64,000 bases of DNA. It comes from Bradyrhizobium sp. CCH5-F6. GTDB taxonomy: Bacteria; Pseudomonadota; Alphaproteobacteria; Rhizobiales; Xanthobacteraceae. This document shows positions 10,359 to 20,171 of the stretch, piece after piece (the stretch's first letter is position 1; every line of letters begins with the position of its first letter). The notes under the pieces are model-generated. The model had not been told where the DNA came from and ran no database searches. It saw only the letters and a list, made by a program, of their open reading frames with translations. The stretch lies in contig NZ_LSIC01000094.1 in the NCBI RefSeq assembly GCF_001556045.1, positions 62,001-126,000 of the forward strand, in the 5' to 3' direction. The position numbers and the translations under genes were made by a program.

Positions 10359-10583
10359 CTATTTTGCGAGCGTAGCGAGCGTGTCGCGATACTTGTCCAT
10401 GATCTCGTCGGCGATTTCCATCGTCCGCTCGAAATCCGGATCGTAGGGCAACGCCTGGAAACCGCCGCCGGGCAATTCGACGATATGCAATTGCTGCCCG
10501 CGCTTGAGATCGAGCCGCTGCATTAGTTCGCGCGGCAGCAGCAGCCCGTCCGAATTGCCGATCTTCTTGATCTCGATTTTCAT
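10359..10583 (-). CDS. AbrB/MazE-type antitoxin
   Basis: A 74-residue swapped-hairpin AbrB-fold protein: MKIEIKKIGNSDGLLLPREL is the DNA-binding half (KIGNSxGLxLP pattern), followed by LDLKRGQQLHIVELPGGGF and an acidic C-terminal tail that would wrap the toxin. It is the first gene of the pair and probably represses it through the palindrome 15 nt upstream. Classical Doc partners are Phd-type; here the partner is AbrB-type, a combination also seen in other proteobacterial Doc loci as far as I recall. Confidence 0.88.
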   Translation of the reverse strand: MKIEIKKIGNSDGLLLPRELMQRLDLKRGQQLHIVELPGGGFQALPYDPDFERTMEIADEIMDKYRDTLATLAK

Positions 10584-10597
10584 GGCTGCTCCAGCAC

Positions 10598-10615
10598 GTT
10601 ATACATGTGTATAAC
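10598..10615. promoter_or_regulatory. Palindromic operator of the AbrB-Doc pair
   Basis: GTTATACATGTGTATAAC consists of perfect 8-bp arms around a 2-bp centre. It lies 14 nt upstream of the antitoxin start codon (10583) in an AT-rich island within GC-rich DNA, where an autorepressor would bind. Binding by the AbrB-type protein is inferred. Confidence 0.65.
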
Positions 10616-10665
10616 ATCCCGAGGGGCCCAGTTCAACAGATGTTTTACTCGCGTCGGCGCGTGCG

Positions 10666-12633
10666 TCAGCCCATCGCCTCCAGTTCGTCGATCATGCCGG
10701 CGATGACGCTGAGCCCGCCGTCCCAGAACTTCGGGTCCTTGGCATCCAGCCCGAACGGCCGTAGCAGCTCGGAATAATGCTTGGTGCCACCGGCGGCGAG
10801 CATGTCGAGATAGCGCTCGGCAAAGCCCTCGGCCGCGTTCTCGTAGACGGCGTACAGCGAGTTCACGAGGCAGTCGCCGAACGCATAGGCGTAGACGTAG
10901 AACGGCGAATGGATGAAATGCGGGATGTACATCCAGTAGTTCTCGTAGCCCGCCTTGATCTCGATTGCCGGTCCCAGGCTCTCGCCCTGCACCGACAGCC
11001 AGATCTCGCCGAGCCGCGCCGCGGTGAGCTCGCCATTCTTGCGCTCGGTGTGGACCGCGCGCTCGAAGGAATAGAACGCGATCTGCCGCACCACGGTGTT
11101 GATCATGTCCTCGACCTTGCCGGCCAGCAGCGCCTGGCGCTGCTTTACGCTCTTGGTCTGGGCGAGCAGCCGCCGGAAGGTGAGCATCTCACCGAACACG
11201 CTCGCGGTCTCGGCCAGCGTCAGCGGCGTCGGCGCCATCAGCGCGCCGTTCTTCGCGGCCAGTACCTGGTGCACACCATGGCCGAGCTCATGGGCGAGCG
11301 TCATCACGTCGCGCGGCTTGCCCTGGTAGTTCATCAGCACATAGGGATGCGCGGACGGTGTGGTCGGATGCGAGAACGCGCCCGGCACCTTGCCCGGCCG
11401 CACTGGCGCGTCGATCCAGCGATCGGTGAAGAAGCGCTCGGCGATATCGGCCATCTCAGGCGAGAAACCGCGATAGGCCGTCAGCACCATGTTGCGTGCA
11501 TCGGGCCAGCCAATGACGTCGGTCGCCGCAAAGGGCAGCGGCGCGTTGCGGTCCCAATAGGCCAGCCGCTTCCTGCCGAACCATTTCGCCTTCAGCGCAT
11601 AATAGCGATGCGACAGCTTCGGATAGGCCGCGCGCACCGAGGCGACCAGCGCGTCCACCACCTCGCGCTCGACGCGGTTGTTGAGGTGCCGGGAATCCGC
11701 CACGTCCTTGAAGCCGCGCCAGCGGTCGGAGATGTCCTTGTCCTTGGCGAGCGTGTTGGTGATCAGTGCAAAGGTGCGCTCATTGGCCTTGAAAGTCTTG
11801 GCCAGCGCCTCCGCTGCGGCCTTGCGTTTGGCGCCGTCGCGGTCCTGCAGCAGATTGAGCGTCGGCTCGATCGCGAGCTCCTTGGATCCGACCTTGAAGC
11901 GCAGACCGGAGATGGTCTGGTCGAACAGGCGATTGAAGGCGGAATAGCCGGTCTGCGCCTTTTCCAGGAAGAGCTGCTCGAGCTTGTCGTCGAGCTGGTA
12001 CGGCTTCTCCTTGCGCAAGTCTTCGATCCACGGACGGTAGTAGGCGAGTTCGGCCGCCTGCATCGCGCGGTTCAAAATATCGTCATCGATCCGGTTGAGC
12101 TCGAGCGCGAAAAACAACAGATGCGTGGACGCCGCCGTCAGGCGCTCGGACACGTCGCCGTAAAACTTTGAAATCGCGGGATCCATGCTGTCTCCGGCAT
12201 GGACGAGGCCGGCATAGGAGCCGAGACGGCCGGCGAGATCGTCGATCGCCTCATAGCGTCGCACGGCCTCGGCGAGCCATTTTCCGCCATCTTCGTTTGC
12301 TGTCCCTGTCGCGAGCTTGCCCTTGTAGTCCGTCTCGAAGGCGACGCAGTCGGCATCCATCTTTTCGAGATCGCGCGCCACTTCGGGCGCATCGATCCCG
12401 GAATAGAGATCGGCCAGGTTCCACTCCGGAAGTCTGCCGACCTTGCTCGCAGGCTTTGCCGGCGAAGACTTTGAGTGAGAAGATTTGGAGTGACTTGCCT
12501 TGGGGAGAGATTTCTTGGCGGCAGATTTTGCGGCTGCGGATGTCTTGGTGGCTGGCTTGCGGAGAGCAGATTTCTTGAGGGCAGACTTTGTGAGAGCAGT
12601 CCTGGTGACGGCAGTCTTGGAGCGCGAAGTCAT
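10666..12633 (-). CDS. pepF: M3 family oligoendopeptidase F with basic N-terminal extension
   Basis: Zinc oligopeptidase of the M3B/PepF family, cytoplasmic, cleaving short peptides. The zinc motif HELGHGVHQ lies near residue 446 and the family opening LPEWNLADLYSG near residue 69. The 655-residue product is longer than typical PepF (about 600) because residues 1-66 are a Lys/Ser/Ala-rich, histone-H1-like extension (KSALKKSALRKPATKTS and repeats of SHSKSS). It is divergent from the sigma-54 regulator gene. The ATG at 12633 has a weak ribosome site; no later Met would precede the catalytic fold sensibly. Confidence 0.92.
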   Translation of the reverse strand: MTSRSKTAVTRTALTKSALKKSALRKPATKTSAAAKSAAKKSLPKASHSKSSHSKSSPAKPASKVGRLPEWNLADLYSGIDAPEVARDLEKMDADCVAFETDYKGKLATGTANEDGGKWLAEAVRRYEAIDDLAGRLGSYAGLVHAGDSMDPAISKFYGDVSERLTAASTHLLFFALELNRIDDDILNRAMQAAELAYYRPWIEDLRKEKPYQLDDKLEQLFLEKAQTGYSAFNRLFDQTISGLRFKVGSKELAIEPTLNLLQDRDGAKRKAAAEALAKTFKANERTFALITNTLAKDKDISDRWRGFKDVADSRHLNNRVEREVVDALVASVRAAYPKLSHRYYALKAKWFGRKRLAYWDRNAPLPFAATDVIGWPDARNMVLTAYRGFSPEMADIAERFFTDRWIDAPVRPGKVPGAFSHPTTPSAHPYVLMNYQGKPRDVMTLAHELGHGVHQVLAAKNGALMAPTPLTLAETASVFGEMLTFRRLLAQTKSVKQRQALLAGKVEDMINTVVRQIAFYSFERAVHTERKNGELTAARLGEIWLSVQGESLGPAIEIKAGYENYWMYIPHFIHSPFYVYAYAFGDCLVNSLYAVYENAAEGFAERYLDMLAAGGTKHYSELLRPFGLDAKDPKFWDGGLSVIAGMIDELEAMG

Positions 12634-12760
12634 TGTGTGGGAAACCTGTGTTCAACAATCGCGACGGCGGGCGGGGGCATCAAGGCTTAAGCATGCGTTA
12701 ATCGGCTTCGGCCAGAGTGCCCCGATTCGAGACAGATAGTAGTAGCGTGCGGGGAACACC

Positions 12761-14257
<1,497 letters not shown>

Positions 14258-14564
14258 GCCTGGTGCGAACGGAGGTTCGGGCGACGGCGCGAGATGGCTG
14301 TAAGCCGTTAGCAGGACGACAGAATTCGACTGCCATTTGAACCGTGACCGGGAAGTGACAGACACAGGGAAAAGCGCGTGGCTGAAGCGCACAATCCGTT
14401 GCCAAGAGGCTCCCTTGAAGTCAGTTTGTCGTGAGTTGTCCCGGGTAGCGCTGGCTGCAAAATCGGGGCCTGTATATCGTCTGCGTAGGAATCGTTGCGT
14501 GCAGGCGTGCAACTTTCGAGAGGCCGGCGCAGTTTAGCCGAAGCTCATCAATAGGCGATAACGA
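14258..14564. other. Intergenic region, no gene seen
   Basis: About 300 bp between the sigma-54 regulator and the L,D-transpeptidase genes. Short frames exist on both strands but none has a ribosome site, biased composition or recognisable motif. It probably carries the promoter of the L,D-transpeptidase; I see no convincing -24/-12 or -35/-10 pair. Confidence 0.5.
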
Positions 14565-14599
14565 AGCTGTTCCACGAGGGACAGCTCACCCGAGGGGTG
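14565..14599 (+). promoter_or_regulatory. Tandem hairpins masking the ribosome site of the L,D-transpeptidase gene
   Basis: Hairpin 1 is AGCTGTTCC/GGGACAGCT (14565-14586, ACGA loop, one G-U pair). Hairpin 2 is CACCC/GGGTG (14587-14599) and includes the only Shine-Dalgarno-like run, GAGGGG at 14592-14597, 9 nt before the ATG at 14607. The structure could limit or tune translation; this is inference from sequence. Confidence 0.45.
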
Positions 14600-14606
14600 C
14601 GACACA

Positions 14607-16805
14607 ATGCGTGACTGTTTGAACCACCGTGCGGGCTTTGACCGTGTCTTGATGACGGTCGCGGCGACCTTCCTCACGGTGTCGGCCAGCTCGGCCCTGG
14701 CGCAGGATCAGGCGCGCAGCAGCGCCGCCGAGCTCGCGATCGAAGCCGCGATCCCGCGCCCCGAGCCGGCAAACGTCCCGCCCCCGACGGCAGCCGACAT
14801 CAAGCTCGACACCACCGCGACGGTGCAGGATTCCGCGAAGGAAACGGCGAGGCAGCCGCTCAAGGCGGACGCCGCGCCAGCTCCGGACAAGGTCGAGACC
14901 AAGCCGTCCGACGTCGCCACCACACCCGCGCCTGAAGCCCCGAAGAGCGAGACGGCCAAGACCGAGGCTGCAAAGACCGAGCCTGCCAAGGCCGATACCG
15001 CGACCGCCACGCCGGCAGCTCCGACGGCGCCTGCGGCTGCAGCGGCTCCCGCCTCCGAACCGGTGAAGGCTGCGAGCAACGTGCCCGCCGCCGACCAGCC
15101 GGTCGCAGACAAGCTCAAGGACATCATCGGCGCCAAGACCTCGCGCCATTTCGACCGCAAGAACGAGCGCGCGGCGATCGAGAAGTTCTACGGCGCGCGC
15201 GATTTCGCGCCGGTCTGGACGCAGGGCGGCAACGTGACTGCTGCGGCCAAGGGCGTGATCGCACGGCTGAAGGACGCGGCCTCCGATGGCCTCAATCCCG
15301 CCGACTATCCGGTGCCGGATTTCGCCGCCGCCACCACGCCCGACGCGCTGGCCGACGCCGAGCTCAAGCTCACCGCCAGCATGTTCGACTATGCGCGCCA
15401 TGCACAGAGCGGCCGCATGCACTGGTCGCAGGTCAGCGGCGACATTCTCTATCCCGAACATCCGGTCGACCCCAACGAGGTGCTCGCCAAGGTCACGACC
15501 GCGGCTGACGCCTCCGCAGCGCTCGACAGCTACAACCCGCCGCACAAGCTCTACAAGGAGCTGAAGGCCAAGCTCGCCGAGCTGCGCGGCCAGGGCAATG
15601 GCCCGGTGATCGAGATCGCCGACGGTCCGGCGCTGAAATACACCCCGGCCAGCAAGAAGCAGGCTGAAATCGTCGTGGAAGATCCGCGCGTGCCGCAGCT
15701 CCGCGCCAAGCTCGGCCTCGCCGAGAATGCCAGCGACACCCGCTACGACGCGGCGGTCGCCGAAGCCGTGCGCAAGTTCCAGAGCGGCGCCGAGATGAAG
15801 GCGACCGGTATCCTCGACGACAAGACCGTCAAGGCGCTCAACACTCCGAAGCGCGACAAGCAGATCGACGTGGTGCTGGTCAACATGGAGCGCTGGCGCT
15901 GGCTGCCGCGCGACCTCGGCGCGCCTTCGCTGGGAGATGCTTATGTCATCCTCAACGTTCCCGATTTTACATTGAAGGTGATGCAGCGCGGGCAGCAGGT
16001 CTGGACCACCCGCGTCGTGACCGGCAAGCCCGGCAAGCATGCCACCCCGCTCCTCACCGAAACGATGAAGTACATCACGGTCAACCCGACCTGGAACGTG
16101 CCGCCGTCGATCGTCTACAACGAGTACCTGCCGGCGCTGCAGCAGGACCCGACCGTGCTCCAGCGGATGGGTCTGAGGCTCGAGCAGAACCGCGACGGCT
16201 CGGTGCACATCTCGCAGCCGCCCGGCGAAGCCAACGCGCTTGGCCGCATCCGCTTCAATTTCCCGAACAAGTTCCTGGTCTATCAGCACGACACGCCGGA
16301 CAAGCACCTGTTCGCCAGGGACGAGCGAGCGTTCAGCCATGGCTGCATGCGCGTGCAGAATCCGGATCAGTACGCCTCCGTGCTGCTCAATATCGTCATG
16401 CCAACCGAGAAGTACACGCCGGAGCGCATCCGCAGCATGTACGGCAAGAGCGAGATCGACCTGAAATTCCCGACGGCGATCCCGGTGAACATCACCTATC
16501 AGACCGCGTTCGTGGATGACGCCGGCAAGCTGCAATTCCGCAAGGACATCTATGGCCGCGACGCTGCCATGATCAACATCCTGAAGAACAGCCGCGGCAA
16601 GGACCTCGAGAACATCGTCGCGCACTCCCAGCCGAGCTATTCGCGACCGGCGACGACGCTGCCCTCCGGCGTCGCGGTGGCCAACAATGGCGGCGGCTTC
16701 GGCTCGTCCGGTCCGAACTTCTTCGAGCGGCTGTTCGGGGCGCCATCCCCGCCGCCGGCGCCGGTCGGCCGCCGGCCGCAGCAACAGCGGGTGTTCACCC
16801 GCTGA
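14607..16805 (+). CDS. Murein L,D-transpeptidase (YkuD domain)
   Basis: Exported cell-wall enzyme of 732 residues that forms 3-3 cross-links or attaches proteins to peptidoglycan. It has a signal peptide (VLMTVAATFLTVSASSALAQ), a long Ala/Pro/Lys/Glu-rich linker (about 45-165), a scaffold/peptidoglycan-binding region (about 170-410, with YDAAVAEAVRKFQSGAEMKATG resembling PG_binding_1) and a YkuD domain with the catalytic motif HGCMRV near 576-581. The architecture matches E. coli LdtD (YcbB), including its large size. A terminator follows the stop. Confidence 0.94.
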   Translation: MRDCLNHRAGFDRVLMTVAATFLTVSASSALAQDQARSSAAELAIEAAIPRPEPANVPPPTAADIKLDTTATVQDSAKETARQPLKADAAPAPDKVETKPSDVATTPAPEAPKSETAKTEAAKTEPAKADTATATPAAPTAPAAAAAPASEPVKAASNVPAADQPVADKLKDIIGAKTSRHFDRKNERAAIEKFYGARDFAPVWTQGGNVTAAAKGVIARLKDAASDGLNPADYPVPDFAAATTPDALADAELKLTASMFDYARHAQSGRMHWSQVSGDILYPEHPVDPNEVLAKVTTAADASAALDSYNPPHKLYKELKAKLAELRGQGNGPVIEIADGPALKYTPASKKQAEIVVEDPRVPQLRAKLGLAENASDTRYDAAVAEAVRKFQSGAEMKATGILDDKTVKALNTPKRDKQIDVVLVNMERWRWLPRDLGAPSLGDAYVILNVPDFTLKVMQRGQQVWTTRVVTGKPGKHATPLLTETMKYITVNPTWNVPPSIVYNEYLPALQQDPTVLQRMGLRLEQNRDGSVHISQPPGEANALGRIRFNFPNKFLVYQHDTPDKHLFARDERAFSHGCMRVQNPDQYASVLLNIVMPTEKYTPERIRSMYGKSEIDLKFPTAIPVNITYQTAFVDDAGKLQFRKDIYGRDAAMINILKNSRGKDLENIVAHSQPSYSRPATTLPSGVAVANNGGGFGSSGPNFFERLFGAPSPPPAPVGRRPQQQRVFTR

Positions 16806-16845
16806 GGCACCGGCTCCTGATTGCCTGAAATTCTGCAATGAAATC

Positions 16846-16874
16846 AACGACCCCATCCCCTGGATGGGGTCGTT
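16846..16874 (+). terminator. Hairpin terminator after the L,D-transpeptidase gene
   Basis: Eleven-base-pair perfect stem AACGACCCCAT/ATGGGGTCGTT with a 7-nt loop, 41 nt after the stop codon. The T run after it is short (TTAACGTT), so it may work as a moderately efficient terminator. Confidence 0.6.
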
Positions 16875-16965
16875 TAACGTTAACCATTCTCCACCAGTGT
16901 CCGGGCAGCGGGCTTTTTTTAGCCACAGTCAACCGCTTAGGATTGCATTCTGACTTGGTTTGGGG

Positions 16966-16998
16966 GCGAGAAGGTCAACCTCAAATTAACCTTCTCGC
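16966..16998 (+). promoter_or_regulatory. Hairpin in the leader of the DUF882 gene
   Basis: Perfect 10-bp inverted repeat GCGAGAAGGT/ACCTTCTCGC with a 13-nt spacer followed by TTTAAG, 87 nt before the start codon. It could be an attenuator-like hairpin or an operator; no product is implied. Confidence 0.4.
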
Positions 16999-17084
16999 TT
17001 TAAGAAAGCGTTCATCCTCTTTCGCGCGCTAACGGGGTTGGCGGGAGAGTCCATTGAACGCTCGTCGACTGGGTGGGCTCATAC

Positions 17085-18692
17085 GTGCTGACTGGTCTCG
17101 CACGCAAATTCGCTGTGCTGTCGTTGTCCCATGCGGGAGTGAAGGCCGGATCCAGAATCGGTCTTGCTGCCGCATTGCTGCTTGCTGCCGCGGGTTCGGT
17201 TCATGACGCGGCCGCGCTGAACGAGACCAAGACGCTCTCCTTCCACCACACCCATTCCGGCGAAGACCTCACCGTCACCTTCAAGCGCGACGGCCGCTAC
17301 GACGAAACGGCGCTGAAACAACTCAATCGTTTCCTGCGCGACTGGCGCACCCAGGAGGAGACGGTCATGGACCGTCGCCTCTTCGACATCCTCTGGGAAG
17401 TCTATCGCGACGTCGACGGCAAGCAGCCGATCCAGATCATTTCCTCCTATCGCTCCCCCGCCACCAACGCCATGCTCCGCCGCCGCTCCTCCGGTGTGGC
17501 GCGCTCCAGCCAGCACATGCTGGGACATGCGATGGATTTCTACATTCCGGGCGTGCCGCTGGAGCAGATCCGCTTCGCCGGCCTGCGCCTCCAGCGCGGC
17601 GGCGTCGGTTTCTATCCGACCTCCGGCTCGCCCTTCGTCCATCTGGATACCGGCAGCGTCCGGCACTGGCCGCGCATGACGCATGACCAGCTCGCCCGTG
17701 TCTTCCCGGATGGAAAGACTGTGCATCTTCCGACCGATGGCGTTCCGCTGAAGAACTATGAGCTCGCCAAGGCCGAGATCGAGCGGCGCGGCAGCGGCGA
17801 CGATGCCGGCAGCAAGCCGAATTTCTTTGCGGCTCTGTTCAAGAGCAAGTCGGCTCCCGCCGCGAGCAGCGACGAGGATGATGAGGGCGCGCCCGCGACG
17901 GCTGCGAAGCCGGCGGCGCCGACCGTGGTCGCAGCCGCTGCCAAGCCCGCCGAGCCGGTGCCGACGCCGCGCGCCAAGCCGCAAATGGCCGCAACCCTCC
18001 AGCTCGCTTCGGCCGACGCGCAGATCGTCGCGCTGCCCAAGCCGAAGCCCGTGGCCGACAAGCCGGCGGCCGGCAAGTCTGTTGATGGCAAGCTGGAGAC
18101 CCCGGCCGACATCATCAATGCCCGCGGCTTCTGGGATGACGTGCCGGCCGCGCCGCAGCAGGCGACGCCGGCGCAGGTCGCAGCATTGAAGGCGCGCCAG
18201 GCGCTGGCCGCAGCCACCGATCCTCAGCCAACCGCGAGCGTGTCCAACGCAGCCTTCCAGGCGCTGGCTTACGCGCCCGCCGCCTCCCCGGTCGACCGCG
18301 CCAATGTCGTCGCCGCCTCCGCGCCGATCCCGCGCTCTGCCCGGCCCGCCTCGCGCCATCTTGCGCAGGCAACCGAGATCAACACGGTCGTCGGCAAGAG
18401 CATCGACGGCAGGATCGCAACCGCCACCCGCCTCTCCGCGGCCAAGGGCGAGAGCATCTGGCTCAAGATCGTGATGCTGTCGCCGAGCGCCAGCCGCGCG
18501 ATGTCAGTGACGCTGATGGGCGAGCTCGACACGGTTGCGCTGCGTGCCTATTTCGTCAAGCCGCGGTCCGTGATCGCGATGGGCTTCGTCGACGATCCGA
18601 TGCAGGGCCTGTCCTGCGACAGCTTCTCGGGCAGCGCCACCGCGAAGCTGGAGACGACGTCCTTCGTCGTGCGCACCGCCGCGCTGCGCTGA
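17085..18692 (+). CDS. DUF882 (YcbK-like, M15-type) periplasmic protein
   Basis: Predicted exported protein of 535 residues. After a signal segment (IGLAAALLLAAAGSVHDAAA) comes a DUF882/peptidase M15 domain with metal-site patterns SSQHMLGHAMDF (HxxGxAxD, near residues 143-150) and FVHLDTGSVRHW. YcbK-type proteins are thought to act on peptidoglycan, which fits the neighbouring L,D-transpeptidase. Residues about 230-400 are Ala/Pro/Lys low complexity and the last 120 form a separate uncharacterised domain. GTG 17085 is preferred over in-frame GTG 17073 because GGTGGG lies 7 nt upstream. Confidence 0.9.
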   Translation: MLTGLARKFAVLSLSHAGVKAGSRIGLAAALLLAAAGSVHDAAALNETKTLSFHHTHSGEDLTVTFKRDGRYDETALKQLNRFLRDWRTQEETVMDRRLFDILWEVYRDVDGKQPIQIISSYRSPATNAMLRRRSSGVARSSQHMLGHAMDFYIPGVPLEQIRFAGLRLQRGGVGFYPTSGSPFVHLDTGSVRHWPRMTHDQLARVFPDGKTVHLPTDGVPLKNYELAKAEIERRGSGDDAGSKPNFFAALFKSKSAPAASSDEDDEGAPATAAKPAAPTVVAAAAKPAEPVPTPRAKPQMAATLQLASADAQIVALPKPKPVADKPAAGKSVDGKLETPADIINARGFWDDVPAAPQQATPAQVAALKARQALAAATDPQPTASVSNAAFQALAYAPAASPVDRANVVAASAPIPRSARPASRHLAQATEINTVVGKSIDGRIATATRLSAAKGESIWLKIVMLSPSASRAMSVTLMGELDTVALRAYFVKPRSVIAMGFVDDPMQGLSCDSFSGSATAKLETTSFVVRTAALR

Positions 18693-18720
18693 TTCTTCCT
18701 CTTCCCGAGGAAACTCCGTC

Positions 18721-19155
18721 TCATCGCCGCGAAGTCTGTTTCGCTTTGCGGGCCCGCGGATCCAAATGATACGTCAGCGCCAGCGACAGGCAGACGGTGA
18801 GTTCCTGCTTCGGTAGCTTGCCTGATACGGGCAACAAGAGCGCCCGCGTCTGCCGGAACTCGAACTGATCGGGAAAGCGCTCGCGAAACGCATCGACCAG
18901 CGCCGTCCTGCAATTGAAGAGAACCGCGGCCTGCTCGGAATCCTTCAGATGACCGAGCCGGATCGTGGAGCCGCTGCCCGTCTCCTCCGTCAGATAAGCG
19001 GGTTCGCCCCATTTCAGCGTTTCAGTGAGCCGACCGACCTCCTGATGCGCTGCGGCGGTGCTGAAGATCAGCGCCCGCACCTGAAGCAGCCGCTTGCGGA
19101 TCAGCGCCGGAAGAGCATCGAAGGCACGGCTCACCTCGGGCGGCAGCGGCTCCAC
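18721..19155 (-). CDS. DUF1801 domain protein with a disturbed 5' end
   Basis: A 144-residue protein of the DUF1801 fold, a small alpha/beta domain found in uncharacterised cytosolic proteins. Visible family pattern: TETLKWGEPAYLTEETGSGS then TIRLGHLK. Function unknown. The only usable start, GTG 19155, lies inside a 38-bp segment that is an exact inverted copy of an internal part of this gene; five codons upstream there is an in-frame TGA, and no Shine-Dalgarno is seen. The natural N-terminus or ribosome site may therefore have been replaced, and expression is uncertain. Confidence 0.75.
   Translation of the reverse strand: MEPLPPEVSRAFDALPALIRKRLLQVRALIFSTAAAHQEVGRLTETLKWGEPAYLTEETGSGSTIRLGHLKDSEQAAVLFNCRTALVDAFRERFPDQFEFRQTRALLLPVSGKLPKQELTVCLSLALTYHLDPRARKAKQTSRR
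18941..18978. repeat. Arm 1 of a 38-bp perfect inverted repeat
   Basis: Internal segment of the DUF1801 gene that encodes GSGSTIRLGHLK on the minus strand. Its exact reverse complement recurs at 19142-19179 with 163 bp between arms. Identity stops abruptly at both ends. Because this arm encodes conserved family sequence, it is likely the original. Confidence 0.9.
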
Positions 19156-19179
19156 GATCCGGCTCGGTCATCTGAAGGA
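19142..19179. repeat. Arm 2 of the 38-bp inverted repeat, covering the DUF1801 start codon
   Basis: Exact reverse complement of 18941-18978. It covers the GTG start codon and the first codons of the DUF1801 gene and its upstream region. It looks like the derived copy, placed by a local template switch or an assembly join. Confidence 0.9.
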
Positions 19180-19228
19180 GGTGCAACCCGCCGATTGTAG
19201 CCGAGTCTGGCTGGCTGGCGGCGGGGCT

Positions 19229-19501
19229 TCAGATCATCCCCAGCGCCTGCATGTAGGTCTCGAGAATGGTCTCGGCCTCGGCGCGCTCGTTGGGATCCTG
19301 CTTGCGCAGGCGCACGATGGTGCGTAGCGCCTTGACGTCGTAGCCGTTGCCCTTGCTCTCGGCATAGACGTCGCGGATGTCGTCGGAGATCGCCTTTTTC
19401 TCTTCCTCCAGCCGCTCGATACGCTCGATGATGGATTTGAGCTGGTCCTTGGCAAATTTCGTCGCGGGCTCGTCGTCGCGGACGGCGGCGGAGGTGGCCA
19501 T
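19229..19501 (-). CDS. gapR: GapR family nucleoid-associated protein (DUF2312)
   Basis: A 90-residue protein, nearly all helical, matching Caulobacter GapR in length and sequence pattern: [20 protein letters not shown] then [20 protein letters not shown] and RKQD. GapR binds overtwisted AT-rich DNA ahead of forks and RNA polymerase and assists topoisomerases. Start ATG 19501 has a GGGAG site; the longer frame to 19552 has no such site. It is flanked by DUF1801 and DUF1244 genes on the same strand but with gaps of 73 and 197 bp. Confidence 0.93.
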   Translation of the reverse strand: MATSAAVRDDEPATKFAKDQLKSIIERIERLEEEKKAISDDIRDVYAESKGNGYDVKALRTIVRLRKQDPNERAEAETILETYMQALGMI

Positions 19502-19698
19502 CTTGGTACTCCCAATGGAACTGGCAAAACGAGGTGACGCCGGCATCCTCACCGCGCGTGCTGGGGAGAACCCTTAGGGTTGGCGTCACCTGCGTTCAAG
19601 CAAGCATCGCGCTCGTCCACAGCGCGCCCACACCTTCCTGCGCCGAGGCGAAGAAAGCTGTTGTCTGGTGCGACTCAGGCGATCGAGATCGGGGCCGT

Positions 19699-20004
19699 TC
19701 AATGCCCGCGGGGGTGGACCTTCTTCATCGCCTCGAGCTGCTCGGGCGTGGCCGTGCCCTGATACTTCGCCTTCCACGTCTCGTAGGGCATGCCGTAGAC
19801 GGCCTCCCGGCTCTCGTCCTTGCTCAAGGGCACGCCCTGGGCGTCGGCGGCGTCCTTGAGCCAGTTGGACAGGCAGTTGCGGCAGAAGCCCGCCAGATTC
19901 ATCAGATCGATGTTCTGGACGTCCGTCCGCGTCTTCAAATGGTCGACCAGGCGGCGGAAAGCTGCCGCCTCGAGCTCCGTTCTGGTTTTGTCATCGATTG
20001 CCAT
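19699..20004 (-). CDS. DUF1244 domain protein
   Basis: A 101-residue cytosolic protein of the DUF1244 family, common in proteobacteria and without known function. Typical segments are FRRLVDHLKTRTDVQNIDLM, NLAGFCRNCLSNWLKDAA (with a Cys-x-x-Cys pair, CRNC) and EAVYGMPYETWKAKYQ. The CRNC pair may bind metal or be redox-active, which is inference. ATG 20004 is chosen because GAGGA lies 8 nt upstream. Confidence 0.9.
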   Translation of the reverse strand: MAIDDKTRTELEAAAFRRLVDHLKTRTDVQNIDLMNLAGFCRNCLSNWLKDAADAQGVPLSKDESREAVYGMPYETWKAKYQGTATPEQLEAMKKVHPRGH

Positions 20005-20171
20005 GGCTGTATTCCTCAAGGCCCGTCGCGATTGCGGTCACCCTTACGGGATCAGGTGGGGCCTGTCACAGATTTTGCCATATCGCGGCGCAAACGAGCC
20101 AAAGCCAGGCTTCGGGGCGCGTCCCCGGCCCTACGCCAAATCGTCAATGATCTGGTATAGCTTCCGCGACA

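Noticed and set aside
14586..16856. Long minus-strand open frame opposite the L,D-transpeptidase gene
   Set aside because: High-GC DNA leaves antisense frames open. Its translation is Arg/Leu/Gly-rich without motifs, while the plus strand has a signal peptide and HGCMRV.
19142..19179. Second DUF1801 gene fragment on the plus strand
   Set aside because: Similarity stops exactly at 38 bp and the frame after it diverges, so it is a copied DNA segment and not a gene remnant.
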